Notes under the pieces: model-generated
The model's database searches: none
What the model was told of the DNA's origin: nothing
The model's input: only the letters and a program-made list of their open reading frames with translations
Shown: positions 53,421 to 62,332 of the stretch, piece by piece
How positions within the stretch are numbered: the stretch's first letter is position 1
Layout of the letters: every line of letters begins with the position of its first letter
Translations under genes and position numbers: made by a program
Source of the DNA: Thermogemmatispora carboxidivorans
Lineage (GTDB): Bacteria > Chloroflexota > Ktedonobacteria > Ktedonobacterales > Ktedonobacteraceae
Assembly (NCBI RefSeq): GCF_000702505.1
Contig: NZ_JNIM01000001.1
Location: 5,246,327 to 5,310,326, forward strand
Length of the DNA: 64,000 nucleotides
Direction: 5' to 3'

Positions 53421-53446
53421 TTAATCCGACCTGCTCACTAGGATAT
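53421..53446 (-). promoter_or_regulatory. Possible Rrf2 operator/promoter region
   Basis: An imperfect inverted repeat with ATCC and GGAT arms and AT-rich edges (about 53421-53446) lies roughly 75 bases upstream of the Rrf2 gene. It is reminiscent of Rrf2-family sites, but the match is weak. Confidence 0.25.
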
Positions 53447-53608
53447 ATTCTAGCACTTCCGGCGGGAGAGCGTCAACCTCGCTCTGTGGCCGGCGGGATG
53501 CCGCTGCCGGTTCGCCACGTTTGCCGAGGATGAAGACCAGGCAGGAAAGCCCCAGAACAGGACGCAGAGACTGACCGATCATTCTATTGGCATGATATCA
53601 ATCCTATC

Positions 53609-53637
53609 TTCAAAGACGTGCGAAAAACGGCTACTAT
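53609..53637 (+). promoter_or_regulatory. Promoter-like sequence before the 53.7 kb gene
   Basis: TTCAAA-N17-TACTAT, about 73 bases upstream of the small unknown gene. The -35 is weak. Confidence 0.4.
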
Positions 53638-53709
53638 AGAGGGAGAGCTGTGATGTGTCTGAGAGGACTCCACAGCAAGGGGAGTAGACAGTGAACAGCA
53701 AGGAGCTAG

Positions 53710-54084
53710 ATGATGGAAGAAGAAGGGAAGCTCATTAAGAAGAGCCTCTGGCTCTTTGAGTACAACCGGGGCGACTCCGCCCTCTATCTTCAGCAGTTTT
53801 ATGCCATCGATGAGAACGATGTGCGCCGCCAGATCGAGGAGTTCATCCGTCGCTCCAATTTTCCGGTCTATTGGGAGCGGCTGCGCCACGTGCCCAGCGG
53901 CTTCACCATCGGCTACTCCTCGCTCAGGGGAACCATCTACGAGCGGCCCGATGGCAGCGTGATAGAGGAGGCCGAGATCCACGCCCAGCCCACACCGCCG
54001 GAAACAGCGGTCCAGGCTCCTCCCCCAGGCGAGAGCACGTCAGAGACAGCCAGCGGCTCAGCCAGCGAGGCAGCACCCGGCTAA
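53710..54084 (+). CDS. Small uncharacterised protein
   Basis: The 124-residue protein has a structured-looking N-terminal 80 residues (KSLWLFEYNRGDSALYLQQFYA...FIRRSNFPVYWERLRHVP) and a Pro/Ser/Ala-rich tail. No family is recognised. AGGAG lies just upstream; two adjacent ATGs at 53710 and 53713 are possible, the second better spaced. It is transcribed alone, divergent from the Rrf2 gene. Confidence 0.7.
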   Translation: MMEEEGKLIKKSLWLFEYNRGDSALYLQQFYAIDENDVRRQIEEFIRRSNFPVYWERLRHVPSGFTIGYSSLRGTIYERPDGSVIEEAEIHAQPTPPETAVQAPPPGESTSETASGSASEAAPG

Positions 54085-54122
54085 CAGCTCAGCAATCTCG
54101 CCCTCTTCCTTCGCCTACCCTA

Positions 54123-54152
54123 TTGCCAAGCCAAGACTGCCTGTGCTATACT
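54123..54152 (+). promoter_or_regulatory. Promoter upstream of tRNA-Pro
   Basis: TTGCCA-N18-TATACT, 226 bases before tRNA-Pro. The intervening 220 bases contain no supported gene, so a long tRNA leader or a short unknown RNA is implied. Confidence 0.5.
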
Positions 54153-54377
54153 ATGCAACGACAAGAGGCATGCGAGAACGCGCGCGCCTGCAGGCCGCTC
54201 GTCAAGAGCCACAGTCGCAGCGACCTGGAGGCTACGTCTCAGCTCTGCCTCTCCACCAGCTCACGCTGGTGACGTCGTTCGTAGAATGTTCGTTTCGCCT
54301 CATCGATTGTACAGAAGGGAATAACCGAGCAGGGCAAACGAGCGAGACCGGCGAAGAACTTGCACGAGTCGGTTTAG

Positions 54378-54453
54378 CGGGGTGTAGCGCAGTGGCTAGC
54401 GCGCAGCGTTCGGGACGCTGAGGTCGGAGGTTCGAGTCCTCTCACCCCGACCA
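54378..54453 (+). tRNA. tRNA-Pro (anticodon CGG)
   Basis: Complete cloverleaf: acceptor CGGGGTG/CACCCCG, anticodon stem CAGCG/CGCTG with loop TTCGGGA (anticodon CGG), T arm GGAGG/CCTCT with a wobble, discriminator A and encoded CCA. Confidence 0.95.
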
Positions 54454-54937
54454 AGTTGGCACTTTCTCTTCCTGGAGCTCATCTCTCGTTGGTTTGTTAC
54501 CTGGCCGGCCCAACAGCCGGCTAGCTCAACGGTCGGCTGAGGTCAGGTCAGGCCCGGCTACCGGTCCGATCCGCTAGAGCAGGGAGCTTGCAACTACGGT
54601 GGAACGCCGCTTGAAGACAGCAGAGAGTCTGGTGGACAGAGCCTTGCCTTCTGGCTCTCTCTGCTACCCACCTCTTAGCTGCCCGCCTGCGGCTCCCCTG
54701 GTGCTTCTTCAGTCCCCAGGCGCTCGGATCGGTGGTCTGTCCAACCCCTGCCTGATCGTGCAAGGTCAACGCCCGTCTCCCTGGCCAATCGGTGAGCAAC
54801 GCAGGCGGCGATGAGAAGCTGACGAGAGGTGAGGCCCCGGCCTCTCTCTCCCTCTAGTCTCGGTTCGGTTCGGTTCGGCTTTCTCCTCGCTGTCTGCCCG
54901 GTGGTTCAGCTCTGACAGAGAGGAAGGAAAGCCATTC
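54454..54937. other. Intergenic region, 484 bp
   Basis: Between tRNA-Pro and the HNH gene. It contains a (CGGTT)3 tract at 54861-54878 and GC-rich inverted repeats near 54505-54540. No gene is supported. Confidence 0.45.
54861..54878. repeat. (CGGTT)3 microsatellite
   Basis: Three pentanucleotide units plus CGG, 60 bases upstream of the HNH gene. Confidence 0.8.
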
Positions 54938-55468
54938 ATGCCTGTCTTAGTTCTGAACTCTTCCTTTCAGCCTCTCTCGGTCATCTCAGAGCGTCGTCTG
55001 GTCGTCCTGCTGTCAAAGAAAAAGGTGACTTTCCTGGACGACGAGGTTCGCAAGGCCATTGAGGAGAATATTCAGGCCCGCCGCCTCGACCACGAGCGGC
55101 CCGTGATCGTACAGTTGCTCGCCAACGTCCGTGTTCCGCGCGTCGCCCTCCAGCCCACACGCGCGAATATCTTCCTGCGCGACGAGGAAACCTGTCAGTA
55201 CTGCGGCAAGCGGACCCGCGAGCTGACGCTCGACCATGTCATCCCGCGCTCGCGTGGCGGTAAGAGCACCTGGGAGAACCTGGTGACTTCCTGCAAGGCC
55301 TGCAATAGCAAGAAGGGCAATCGCCTCCTCAAAGAGGTCAATATGCGCCTGATCCGCCAGCCTCGTCCGCTGACGCAGGAGTACGCCGGCGTCTTCCTGC
55401 TGCGTTACCCGAAGCTCCGTCAGGCTTATGAGGAGTTCTTGATGAGTACGCAGTCGCGCTCGGCCTGA
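54938..55468 (+). CDS. HNH endonuclease-family protein
   Basis: The 176-residue protein carries an HNH nuclease fold: zinc cysteines C86/C89 and C119/C122 surround LDHVIPRSRGGKSTWENL with catalytic-type D99-H100 and the downstream Asn. The N-terminal 80 residues (PVLVLNSSFQPLSVISERR...) are typical of a widespread bacterial HNH subgroup of unknown substrate. GAGAGGAAGGA precedes the ATG. No intron, phage or restriction context is visible. Confidence 0.9.
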   Translation: MPVLVLNSSFQPLSVISERRLVVLLSKKKVTFLDDEVRKAIEENIQARRLDHERPVIVQLLANVRVPRVALQPTRANIFLRDEETCQYCGKRTRELTLDHVIPRSRGGKSTWENLVTSCKACNSKKGNRLLKEVNMRLIRQPRPLTQEYAGVFLLRYPKLRQAYEEFLMSTQSRSA

Positions 55469-55538
55469 ACCGGGCGCGAGAACCACCGGCTCGGCGCTCC
55501 CAGCCAGGACGGGCGCGACGACCAGAGCCAGGCCGAGG

Positions 55539-55584
55539 TCAGCTCAGCTCAGCTCAGCTCAGCTCAGCTCAGCTCAGCTCAGCT
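55539..55584. repeat. (AGCTC)8 microsatellite
   Basis: Eight exact pentanucleotide copies plus partial units, 46 bases in total, 70 bases after the HNH gene. Each unit contains an AluI-type AGCT. The rest of the 303-bp gap to the GH57 gene has TATA-like boxes near 55650-55660 but no clear promoter. Confidence 0.92.
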
Positions 55585-55771
55585 GCTGCGACAGCTCTCC
55601 CTCTGGCTACCGTGACGCCATGAGTGGAACGCGCTTCCCTCGGCCTGCGTATATCTTATATGCCACGGGTTGGTTATGCTGTGCGCAGGGGTGGGAGAAG
55701 CACCGCTGGTAGAGGCAGAGGTGGTTGCGCAGCAGCTAACTCTGTGAGCAGATGAGAAGGTTCATTGGTCT

Positions 55772-57298
55772 ATGCTTGAACAGCAAGCGGTGAGCGAGGC
55801 TGCAAGCCCCGGCGCTGCGCCTCTCTTTCTCTGCCTCCACGGGCACTTCTACCAGCCCCCGCGTGAGGACCCTTTCACTGGCGCTATTCCTGCCGAGGCC
55901 GAAGCCGCTCCCTTTGCCAATTTTAATGAGAAGATTACGGCGGAGTGCTACCGCCCCAATGCTGAGGCCGGCAATTTCGAGCTGATCAGTTATGACCTGG
56001 GGCCAACGCTGGCCTCCTGGTTGGCCGACCATCATCCCACTGTCCATCAGACAATCATCGAGGCCGACCGGCAGCACCGCGCCCGCTACGGCAGTGGCAA
56101 TGCCCTGGCTCATCCCTACCATCATGTGATCCTCCCCCTGGCCAATAGCCGCGATAAGTATACCCAGATCGTCTGGGGCCTGGAGGATTTTCACCAGCGC
56201 TACGGGCGCGAGGCGGCAGGGATGTGGCTGCCCGAGACGGCAGTGGATATGGAGACGCTCGATCTCCTGGCTCGTTGCGGCATCACCTTCACAGTGCTGG
56301 CTCCCTGGCAGGCCGCTACCCCGGTAGATGTGACAGAACCCTATCTGGTGCGCCTGCCAGGGGGTCGCAGCATGACGGTCTTCTTCTACCACTCCCCGCT
56401 CTCTGGCGCGGTCTCCTTCGACGGCAATGCGACGGTGAACGCCGATCACTTTGCCTCGACGATTTTATCCGCTCATCTGGTACCAGAAAAGCTGGAGCGG
56501 CATGAGCCGCAGCTGATTTTGATCGCCACGGACGGCGAGCTGTATGGCCACCATTGGATCTGGCGCGATAAGTTTTTGACGCGCCTGGTGCGCTATAGCG
56601 CCGAGGCCGCTGGTTTCCAGTTGTCTACCCTGGAGCGCTACCTGCTTCTGCACCCTCCCCGACGCGAGGTGACGCTGCGTACACCAACGTCCTGGAGCTG
56701 CTTTCATGGGGTCGATCGCTGGGCCTGGGGCTGCGCCTGCACAGAAGGGCGCAGCGACTGGAAAGGGGCCTTGCGCCAGGCCCTGAATCGCCTGGCAGCT
56801 CGCGGCGATCAGCTCTTCGAGCGCTCCGCGGCAGAGGTACTACGCGATCCCTGGGCGGCCCGCAATGGCTACCTGGCTTTGCGCAATGGCTGGCGCTCAC
56901 CCGAAAGCTTCTGGGAGGAGTTCGCCCGGCCCCTTGGCCAGGTGGGGAAAGCCGCCCTCGCTGAGAAGCGTCGGCGCGTCCTGCTCCTCCTGGAGGCCGA
57001 GTACTCCTTGCTATGCAGTTTTACCAGCTGCGCCTTTTTCTTTGAGGATCTGGATCGCATTGAGCCGCGCAATGCCCTGGCCTTCGCCCGACGAGCCATC
57101 AGTCTCTTCTGGCAGGCTTTGGGCGTTGACCTCCAAAGCGATTTTCTGCAGGACCTGCGCGCGGCCCATAGTTGGCACCGTCCCCTGAGCGGAACGGACC
57201 TCTACCAGCGTCTGCCACAGGTGCGCGCCGATCTGCTGCCGCCGTTGCCTGCTCCCCATCAGCTGGCGGAGGATAGCGAAGGCGAAGATGTCGCTTGA
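55772..57298 (+). CDS. GH57 glycoside hydrolase
   Basis: The 508-residue protein has a family 57 N-terminal catalytic domain, opening with LCLHGHFYQPPREDP. The nucleophile E155 is in GMWLPETAVD and the acid/base D254 in ATDGELYGHHW. The C-terminal half (about 300-490) is a DUF3536-type helical domain. There is no signal peptide, so it acts inside the cell, probably on glycogen-like alpha-glucans. The ribosome site is weak. It converges on the L,D-transpeptidase gene. Confidence 0.9.
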   Translation: MLEQQAVSEAASPGAAPLFLCLHGHFYQPPREDPFTGAIPAEAEAAPFANFNEKITAECYRPNAEAGNFELISYDLGPTLASWLADHHPTVHQTIIEADRQHRARYGSGNALAHPYHHVILPLANSRDKYTQIVWGLEDFHQRYGREAAGMWLPETAVDMETLDLLARCGITFTVLAPWQAATPVDVTEPYLVRLPGGRSMTVFFYHSPLSGAVSFDGNATVNADHFASTILSAHLVPEKLERHEPQLILIATDGELYGHHWIWRDKFLTRLVRYSAEAAGFQLSTLERYLLLHPPRREVTLRTPTSWSCFHGVDRWAWGCACTEGRSDWKGALRQALNRLAARGDQLFERSAAEVLRDPWAARNGYLALRNGWRSPESFWEEFARPLGQVGKAALAEKRRRVLLLLEAEYSLLCSFTSCAFFFEDLDRIEPRNALAFARRAISLFWQALGVDLQSDFLQDLRAAHSWHRPLSGTDLYQRLPQVRADLLPPLPAPHQLAEDSEGEDVA

Positions 57299-57374
57299 GG
57301 CACACCCCTCAACTCAAAGATCCCCTCCTCCTCCCAGCTTACCAGGCCAGGCTCTTCTTGCTCTCCTCCAGAAA

Positions 57375-57407
57375 CGGGCGCTGCCCTCTCAAACAGAGCA
57401 GCGCCCG
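57375..57407. terminator. Bidirectional terminator hairpin
   Basis: A perfect 10-bp stem CGGGCGCTGC/GCAGCGCCCG lies between the convergent GH57 and L,D-transpeptidase genes. No strong T-run on either side. Confidence 0.6.
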
Positions 57408-57445
57408 CATGCGGTCCCTCTCTTCTTGCTTGCTTGGTCAGGCAA

Positions 57446-59152
57446 CTAGTAGATCACGATGACGGTGTTCCAGTCGGTGTGAGCATAGAGCCAGGCCATC
57501 TGGCTTTCCTGGACGTTGACACAGCCGTGGCTGCCGTTGCCAGCAAAGCTCTCGTCGCCGCCACTGTCATAATGAGGGAACTGGGTCCCAGGGCCAAAAT
57601 CGGCGCGCCACCAGGCATCGTGGACGAAGAAGCCGCCCCAGTGATAGAGAATGGCATAGTTGATGTGCGTGGGGGGATAGTAGTAGGGCGAGCCTGGGGG
57701 ATCGCTCGACTTAAACTCGGTCGGCGATTCACGGCTCTGCGTCGGCCAGACCCCCGGCAGAGCCGGACGCTCGACTCGACCCGTGGTGACCAGGAAGGCA
57801 TTCACCAGCTTGCCATGATCGTAGATGCGCATGGCCTGCTCGGTGAAGGAGACCATCAGCACCTGGGAGCCGCGCAGGCGGTAGTGGTCGAGGATCTGTA
57901 GATCGGTCTGGTGAACCTTGTTGTAGGGCGTGTGGTCGTTGTAGTTCTGCTCCATCATGTGGAGATTGAAGAGCAGATTCTGCTCCTCATCAACGACCGC
58001 CTGATAGTCCTCGGTGGTGTAGGTCCAGCTCAGCTCACGATTGAGCCAGTAGCCAATACCGTCAAGGGTGTAGCCGGCATCGAGAATGTAGTTGTTGCCG
58101 TCAAATTTATCATGATAGAGATGGGCCTTGCCCCAGCTACGGGCCTGGCGGTCGATCTCGTTCACCAACCAGTGAGCCTCGCCGCGTACAAGGTCGGGAT
58201 ACATGGCGGCCATATCGGCATCGATCTGGCGCGAGACGGCCAGATATTGCTCTAGCGTTGTGGCCCGCTCCATCGCCGCTTTGTCGACATTGTAGCGCTG
58301 CTGATAGCTGCTGGCATCGATGCCATATTTCTTGAGATCGTCGATCTGGGCCTTAAAGGTGTTGAGCTTGACGCTGCCAACGTAAGGAACAGCCTGAATA
58401 GAATTGACCACCGCCAGCTCGTACTGGGCATTGATCAGGCTCTGTAGATACTGGAATTCGCTGGGCTTCCTGGCCTGGTTGAAGGTCTGCAGGTCGTCTT
58501 GATATTGGGCCTGCATGGCCGTGACATCTATGTTCGCCTTCTGTAGCTGCTTGATCGTATTCTGCAAGGCCACCAGCCGATCATGTGTCGTCTTCATCAG
58601 ATTTAAAGCCTGGGTATGGGTCTGAGCCTCCTTACTGATCGCAGCATAATCTCGGGGATAGCGCGCTGTGGCCATCAGATCCTGATCATGCTGATATTGC
58701 TGCGTAAAAAATTGAAGATTGCCAAAACCATCGACACGGCGCGCCGTCAGGGCATCCTGGAAATTCTGCATATCCTGCTGGGCCCGCGTCTGAAATTGTT
58801 CAGTAGTAGTATTAATAACTTGTTGAGTTTGATCGTGCAAATGCTTGTATTGGCTGGTCAGATGAGTATAATAGGCTGTGACTGGCCGATCGTCGAACGG
58901 AGAGAACGGAGGGGAACTGCTGCTGAGAGTCGCCTCCTGCTTTTGAATCGGTTGCAATAGAGTGGCGGGTACACCGATAGAGAGAGCGTAGTGCAACAAC
59001 TGATCGAGCTGATCTTTGCTCTGGCTGGCCTGCTGGCGGGCCTGGGAATCGCCGCCGCAGGCGCTCATGAGCAGCAGGAGCAGCATCAAGCTCAGCAAGA
59101 GCAGCGCGCCAGGCGCGGGTGGGCGAGCGCGGGGCTGAGGTCTGGCCGGCAT
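57446..59152 (-). CDS. L,D-transpeptidase (YkuD) lipoprotein
   Basis: The 568-residue protein begins with a lipoprotein signal (hydrophobic 16-29, lipobox ending at C32), so it is exported and membrane-anchored. A long, mostly helical Gln/Asp-rich region (about 40-340) precedes the C-terminal YkuD catalytic domain, where the active-site motif is S541-H542-G543-C544-V-N. Such enzymes make 3-3 peptidoglycan cross-links or attach proteins to the wall. It starts 5 bases after the ffh stop and must be cotranscribed with it. The large helical N-terminal region is unusual and may be a spacer or sensor. Confidence 0.9.
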   Translation of the reverse strand: MPARPQPRARPPAPGALLLLSLMLLLLLMSACGGDSQARQQASQSKDQLDQLLHYALSIGVPATLLQPIQKQEATLSSSSPPFSPFDDRPVTAYYTHLTSQYKHLHDQTQQVINTTTEQFQTRAQQDMQNFQDALTARRVDGFGNLQFFTQQYQHDQDLMATARYPRDYAAISKEAQTHTQALNLMKTTHDRLVALQNTIKQLQKANIDVTAMQAQYQDDLQTFNQARKPSEFQYLQSLINAQYELAVVNSIQAVPYVGSVKLNTFKAQIDDLKKYGIDASSYQQRYNVDKAAMERATTLEQYLAVSRQIDADMAAMYPDLVRGEAHWLVNEIDRQARSWGKAHLYHDKFDGNNYILDAGYTLDGIGYWLNRELSWTYTTEDYQAVVDEEQNLLFNLHMMEQNYNDHTPYNKVHQTDLQILDHYRLRGSQVLMVSFTEQAMRIYDHGKLVNAFLVTTGRVERPALPGVWPTQSRESPTEFKSSDPPGSPYYYPPTHINYAILYHWGGFFVHDAWWRADFGPGTQFPHYDSGGDESFAGNGSHGCVNVQESQMAWLYAHTDWNTVIVIY

Positions 59153-59157
59153 AGGGA

Positions 59158-60654
59158 TTACCTCCTCTTTTTCTGCTTGGCCTTTTGCTTTTTCCGTTCC
59201 TTACGGGCAGCCTTGCCGGTCTTCTTAGGCTCCCCGCTGTTCAGCTGAGGCAGGCTCGGAGCAGCCGGCATACCGGGCAGGCCAGCCGCCAGGCCGCCGC
59301 CATCGCTGGCGTACTGGCGCATCAAGCGAGCCCAGGGACCTTTGCCGCTGGAGAGCTGGCGTAGCATGGCACGTGTCTCATTGAACTGAGCGAGGAGCTG
59401 ATTGACCTCCTGCACGCTGGTACCGCTGCCGCGTGCGATGCGTCGGCGTCGGCTGCCATTAATACTATCGGGATTGCGTCGCTCCTCGGGCGTCATCGAG
59501 AGGATGATCGCCTCGACATGCTTCAAAGGATCACCCTCCAGGGCCTCATCCATCTCGGGCAAAGCGGCCAGCTTGTTGAAGCCGGGCAACATCTCCAGAA
59601 TGGAGCGCAGGGGTCCCATGCGCTTGAGCTGGCGCATCGCCTTGAGGAAGTCCTCCAGGTCAAACTGTCCCTGCTGCAAGCGGGCCTGGGTCTGGAGCGC
59701 CTCTTGTTGATCAATGGCCTCCTGCGCTCGCTCGATGAGCGTCAGGACGTCGCCCATTCCCAGTATACGCGAGGCCAAACGGTCGGGGTAAAACGGTTCC
59801 AGGGCATCCGTCTTTTCACCGACGCCCAGGAACTTAATGGGCACCCCCGTGACCGCCCGAATCGAGAGAGCCGCGCCACCACGGGCATCGCCATCCATCT
59901 TGGTCAGGATCATTCCCGTCAGCGCTACCGCCTGGTTGAAGTCGCTGGCCACACGTACCGCCTCCTGACCAGTCATGGCGTCGGCCACAAGCAGGACCTC
60001 GCGCGGCTGCACCCGGCGGCGAATGGCAATGACCTCCTGCATCATCTGCTCATCGATGTTGAGACGCCCGGCAGTATCCAGAATAACGACAGAGGCAGCC
60101 TGCTCGCGGGCGTAGTCGACGGCATGGACGCAGATGTCGACCGGGTTGGCTCCCATCGGCTCGGCATAGACAGGAATTGAGAGCTGCTTGCCCAGGGTCT
60201 GCAGCTGGCGCACAGCCGCTGGCCGATACATGTCGGCAGCCACGAGCAGCGGACGCTGGCCTTCCCTGCGCAAATAGTTGGCCAGCTTTGCCGCCGTCGT
60301 GGTCTTACCTGAGCCTTGTAGCCCGACCAGCATGATGACATTGGGTGGTGGACCTCCCAGGTCAAGCCGATTCTGACTTCCTTCGCCACCCAGCATCTCG
60401 ATGAGTTCGTCATGCACGATCTGCAGCACTTGCTGAGCCGGCGAGAAGCTCCCCAAGACCTCTGCACCAATGGCTTTGGCCCGCACGCGCTCGACAAACT
60501 GGCGCACTACCCGGAGGTTGACATCCGCATCAAGCAGGGCCATGCGCACTTCACGCATGGCTTCATTGACGTCAGCCTCGGTCAGCTTTCCCTTGCCACT
60601 CAGCCCGCTGAAGATTCCTTCAAGGCGCTTTGAGAGACTTTCAAACATAGCCAT
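59158..60654 (-). CDS. ffh: Signal recognition particle protein Ffh
   Basis: The 498-residue GTPase binds signal sequences and SRP RNA and targets nascent membrane proteins to FtsY and SecYEG. The N domain is followed by the G domain with G1 GLQGSGKTT (111-119), then DTAGRL and TKMDGDARGGAAL. The M domain near the C-terminus is Met-rich with the RIARGSGTSVQEVNQLL motif. A Lys-rich tail ends it. ATG 60654 or the ATG two codons later may be the start. A TATAAT box (minus, 60704-60699) lies 45 bases upstream. Confidence 0.96.
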   Translation of the reverse strand: MAMFESLSKRLEGIFSGLSGKGKLTEADVNEAMREVRMALLDADVNLRVVRQFVERVRAKAIGAEVLGSFSPAQQVLQIVHDELIEMLGGEGSQNRLDLGGPPPNVIMLVGLQGSGKTTTAAKLANYLRREGQRPLLVAADMYRPAAVRQLQTLGKQLSIPVYAEPMGANPVDICVHAVDYAREQAASVVILDTAGRLNIDEQMMQEVIAIRRRVQPREVLLVADAMTGQEAVRVASDFNQAVALTGMILTKMDGDARGGAALSIRAVTGVPIKFLGVGEKTDALEPFYPDRLASRILGMGDVLTLIERAQEAIDQQEALQTQARLQQGQFDLEDFLKAMRQLKRMGPLRSILEMLPGFNKLAALPEMDEALEGDPLKHVEAIILSMTPEERRNPDSINGSRRRRIARGSGTSVQEVNQLLAQFNETRAMLRQLSSGKGPWARLMRQYASDGGGLAAGLPGMPAAPSLPQLNSGEPKKTGKAARKERKKQKAKQKKRR

Positions 60655-60698
60655 AGGAACAGGTTCCTCTCTCCACCAATCGCGTAATCAGTCGCCCT

Positions 60699-60799
60699 AT
60701 TATACCATCTTTCCCGGCTCTGTTCGCACCCGTTGTAAGGATACTCCCTTTTCTGTACAACTCCCCGACGAAAAGCGACCATTCCTATTACTATATAAT
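60699..60799. promoter_or_regulatory. Divergent promoter region between ffh and the methyltransferase gene
   Basis: Two perfect TATAAT boxes point outward: minus strand 60704-60699 toward ffh and plus strand 60794-60799 toward the methyltransferase. Both have weak -35 elements. The plus-strand start near 60806 would lie downstream of an ATG at 60802, which supports using the ATG at 60841 for that gene. Confidence 0.55.
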
Positions 60800-60840
60800 C
60801 GATGAGCATGCCCTATAGTCTCTTGAGGGAGAAGGCTGGT

Positions 60841-61590
60841 ATGTTTCTCGTAAAACGCTGGCAGAAGAGGTTTTTTTCCAGTGCTCACCCTTTTCGGTGG
60901 CAGTTACAGCTGACGGTGGCGCGCAGCGCCTATATAGAGGCGGCAGCGGCGCGCTTCTATGGGGGGCCAGTCCTGGGGCAAGAGGAGATCCTGGTCGTGG
61001 GCTGTGGCCAGGGTCAGCTCTGCGAGGAGCTGGCGCGACGCGGGGCCATCATCGTGGGGCTTGACGATTCGCCGTCGGTTCTGGAGCAGGCAGAGCGCCA
61101 TGCCCGCCAGAGCGGCCTGGGCCATTTGATCGCCTATCTGCGTGGGCAGGCTGAGGCTCTCCCTTTCGCCACCGGCTCCTTCTCGATGGTCGTCTGCTTG
61201 CAGGCCCTGGAGCAGGTCAAAGACTTACGGGCGGCCATTGCCGAAATGGCGCGTGTGCTGGCTCCAGGCGGCCTGCTGGTCTTTGAGGCCCTCAATGACA
61301 GCTGGCCAGTGCGCTTGCTGTTGGGCTGGCCGGGAAGGCGCCGGCCACTGGTGCTCGAACAGAAGAAGGCTGGCCGACCGCGGGGCCTCATTCGTCCGCG
61401 TGAGCTGGCTTTCCTGCTCACCGCCTCTGGTCTGCACCCTGTCGAGATAGGCCGCTTTCTCCCCCGCGACATTGCCGACGGCGGCCTCATCTGGAGCCTC
61501 AGCCGCGTCACGAGGGCCCGCTACCTCGGCTACGCGCTACGCCTGCCTCCGCCACGGCCAGACTGCTCGTTGTGCCAGGGAGCTGGGTGA
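60841..61590 (+). CDS. Class I SAM-dependent methyltransferase
   Basis: The 249-residue protein has a Rossmann methyltransferase fold: AdoMet motif I VVGCGQGQLCEEL, acidic strand-2 IIVGLDDSP, SFSMVVCLQALEQV and LAPGGLLVFEA. It resembles UbiE/UbiG-type small-molecule methyltransferases; the acceptor is unknown. The ATG at 60841 follows GAGGGAGAAGG, whereas ATG 60802 lies upstream of the likely transcript start. The C-terminal segment ends with a CSLC pair. Confidence 0.85.
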   Translation: MFLVKRWQKRFFSSAHPFRWQLQLTVARSAYIEAAAARFYGGPVLGQEEILVVGCGQGQLCEELARRGAIIVGLDDSPSVLEQAERHARQSGLGHLIAYLRGQAEALPFATGSFSMVVCLQALEQVKDLRAAIAEMARVLAPGGLLVFEALNDSWPVRLLLGWPGRRRPLVLEQKKAGRPRGLIRPRELAFLLTASGLHPVEIGRFLPRDIADGGLIWSLSRVTRARYLGYALRLPPPRPDCSLCQGAG

Positions 61591-61644
61591 CGAGCCAGCC
61601 CCAACCAGGAAGCAAGAGGATGGGCGGCGAGCCAGGCGGCGCGC

Positions 61645-62319
61645 TTACTCCTCTAACCAGCTGCGCTTCTCTTGCTCGCTCATATCGCTGCGGGCAATGG
61701 CCTCAGCCAGGCTCTGCCTGGCTGGCGCTTCCTGGCGTTGTCGCCGAGCTGCCTCGCCTGTCTGCCGGCGGTTGAGGGCGAGGGTTGGCTGACTGTTGCG
61801 CAGCAGCTCGCCGAACTCGTGCGGGCTGATGTCGAAGAAGTTCGCCAGCCGTTCAAGTTGGCGAGCGCTAAGGCTCAGCAGATCGATCAGGCCATCCTCA
61901 AACTTTTTCCAGACGTCGACGCCCAGGCGCAAACCGCGCGCCGCTTCGGTCAGGCTTAGCCGACGTCGCTGGCGCAGTTCACGCAGGGTTCTAACGGAAG
62001 CCAGCAAGGCGGTTGAGGCTTCGGGCCTGTCCTGAGCCCTGGCCTCGCTGCTCTGATTGAGGCCGAAGACGCGGGCCAGCGCACGCTGACAGGCTCGCTC
62101 CGTCAGGGGGAGCAGCTGGATCTCTTCAGGCGAGGCGAGCGTGTCATGTTCTTGCGCCAGCGCCGTCGCGTGGTAGGCTGCGATGAAGTCGATGAGATCC
62201 CCCTGGGCCTCGGGATGCGCGCGCAAGAGTGCGATTTGAGCCTGCTTATCGCCGCGTTCCTCGGCGGCCAGCCAGGCCATCTTCAGCTGCTGGATTGTCT
62301 GGCGATCGATGCTTGCCAT
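61645..62319 (-). CDS. XRE-type helix-turn-helix protein, partner of the sigma-like gene
   Basis: The 224-residue protein has a helical N-terminal half (1-90), a Cro/C1-type helix-turn-helix at about 110-172 (LRELRQRRRLSLTEAARGLRLGVDVWKKFEDGLIDLLS...LANFFDISPHEF), and an Arg/Gln-rich tail. ATG 62319 has GAGGAGG upstream and lies 13 bases after the sigma-like gene, so the two are one operon. It could be an anti-sigma or co-regulator, but it has no zinc anti-sigma motif or membrane helix. Function is inferred only from position. Confidence 0.8.
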   Translation of the reverse strand: MASIDRQTIQQLKMAWLAAEERGDKQAQIALLRAHPEAQGDLIDFIAAYHATALAQEHDTLASPEEIQLLPLTERACQRALARVFGLNQSSEARAQDRPEASTALLASVRTLRELRQRRRLSLTEAARGLRLGVDVWKKFEDGLIDLLSLSARQLERLANFFDISPHEFGELLRNSQPTLALNRRQTGEAARRQRQEAPARQSLAEAIARSDMSEQEKRSWLEE

Positions 62320-62332
62320 GATTGACGCCTCC

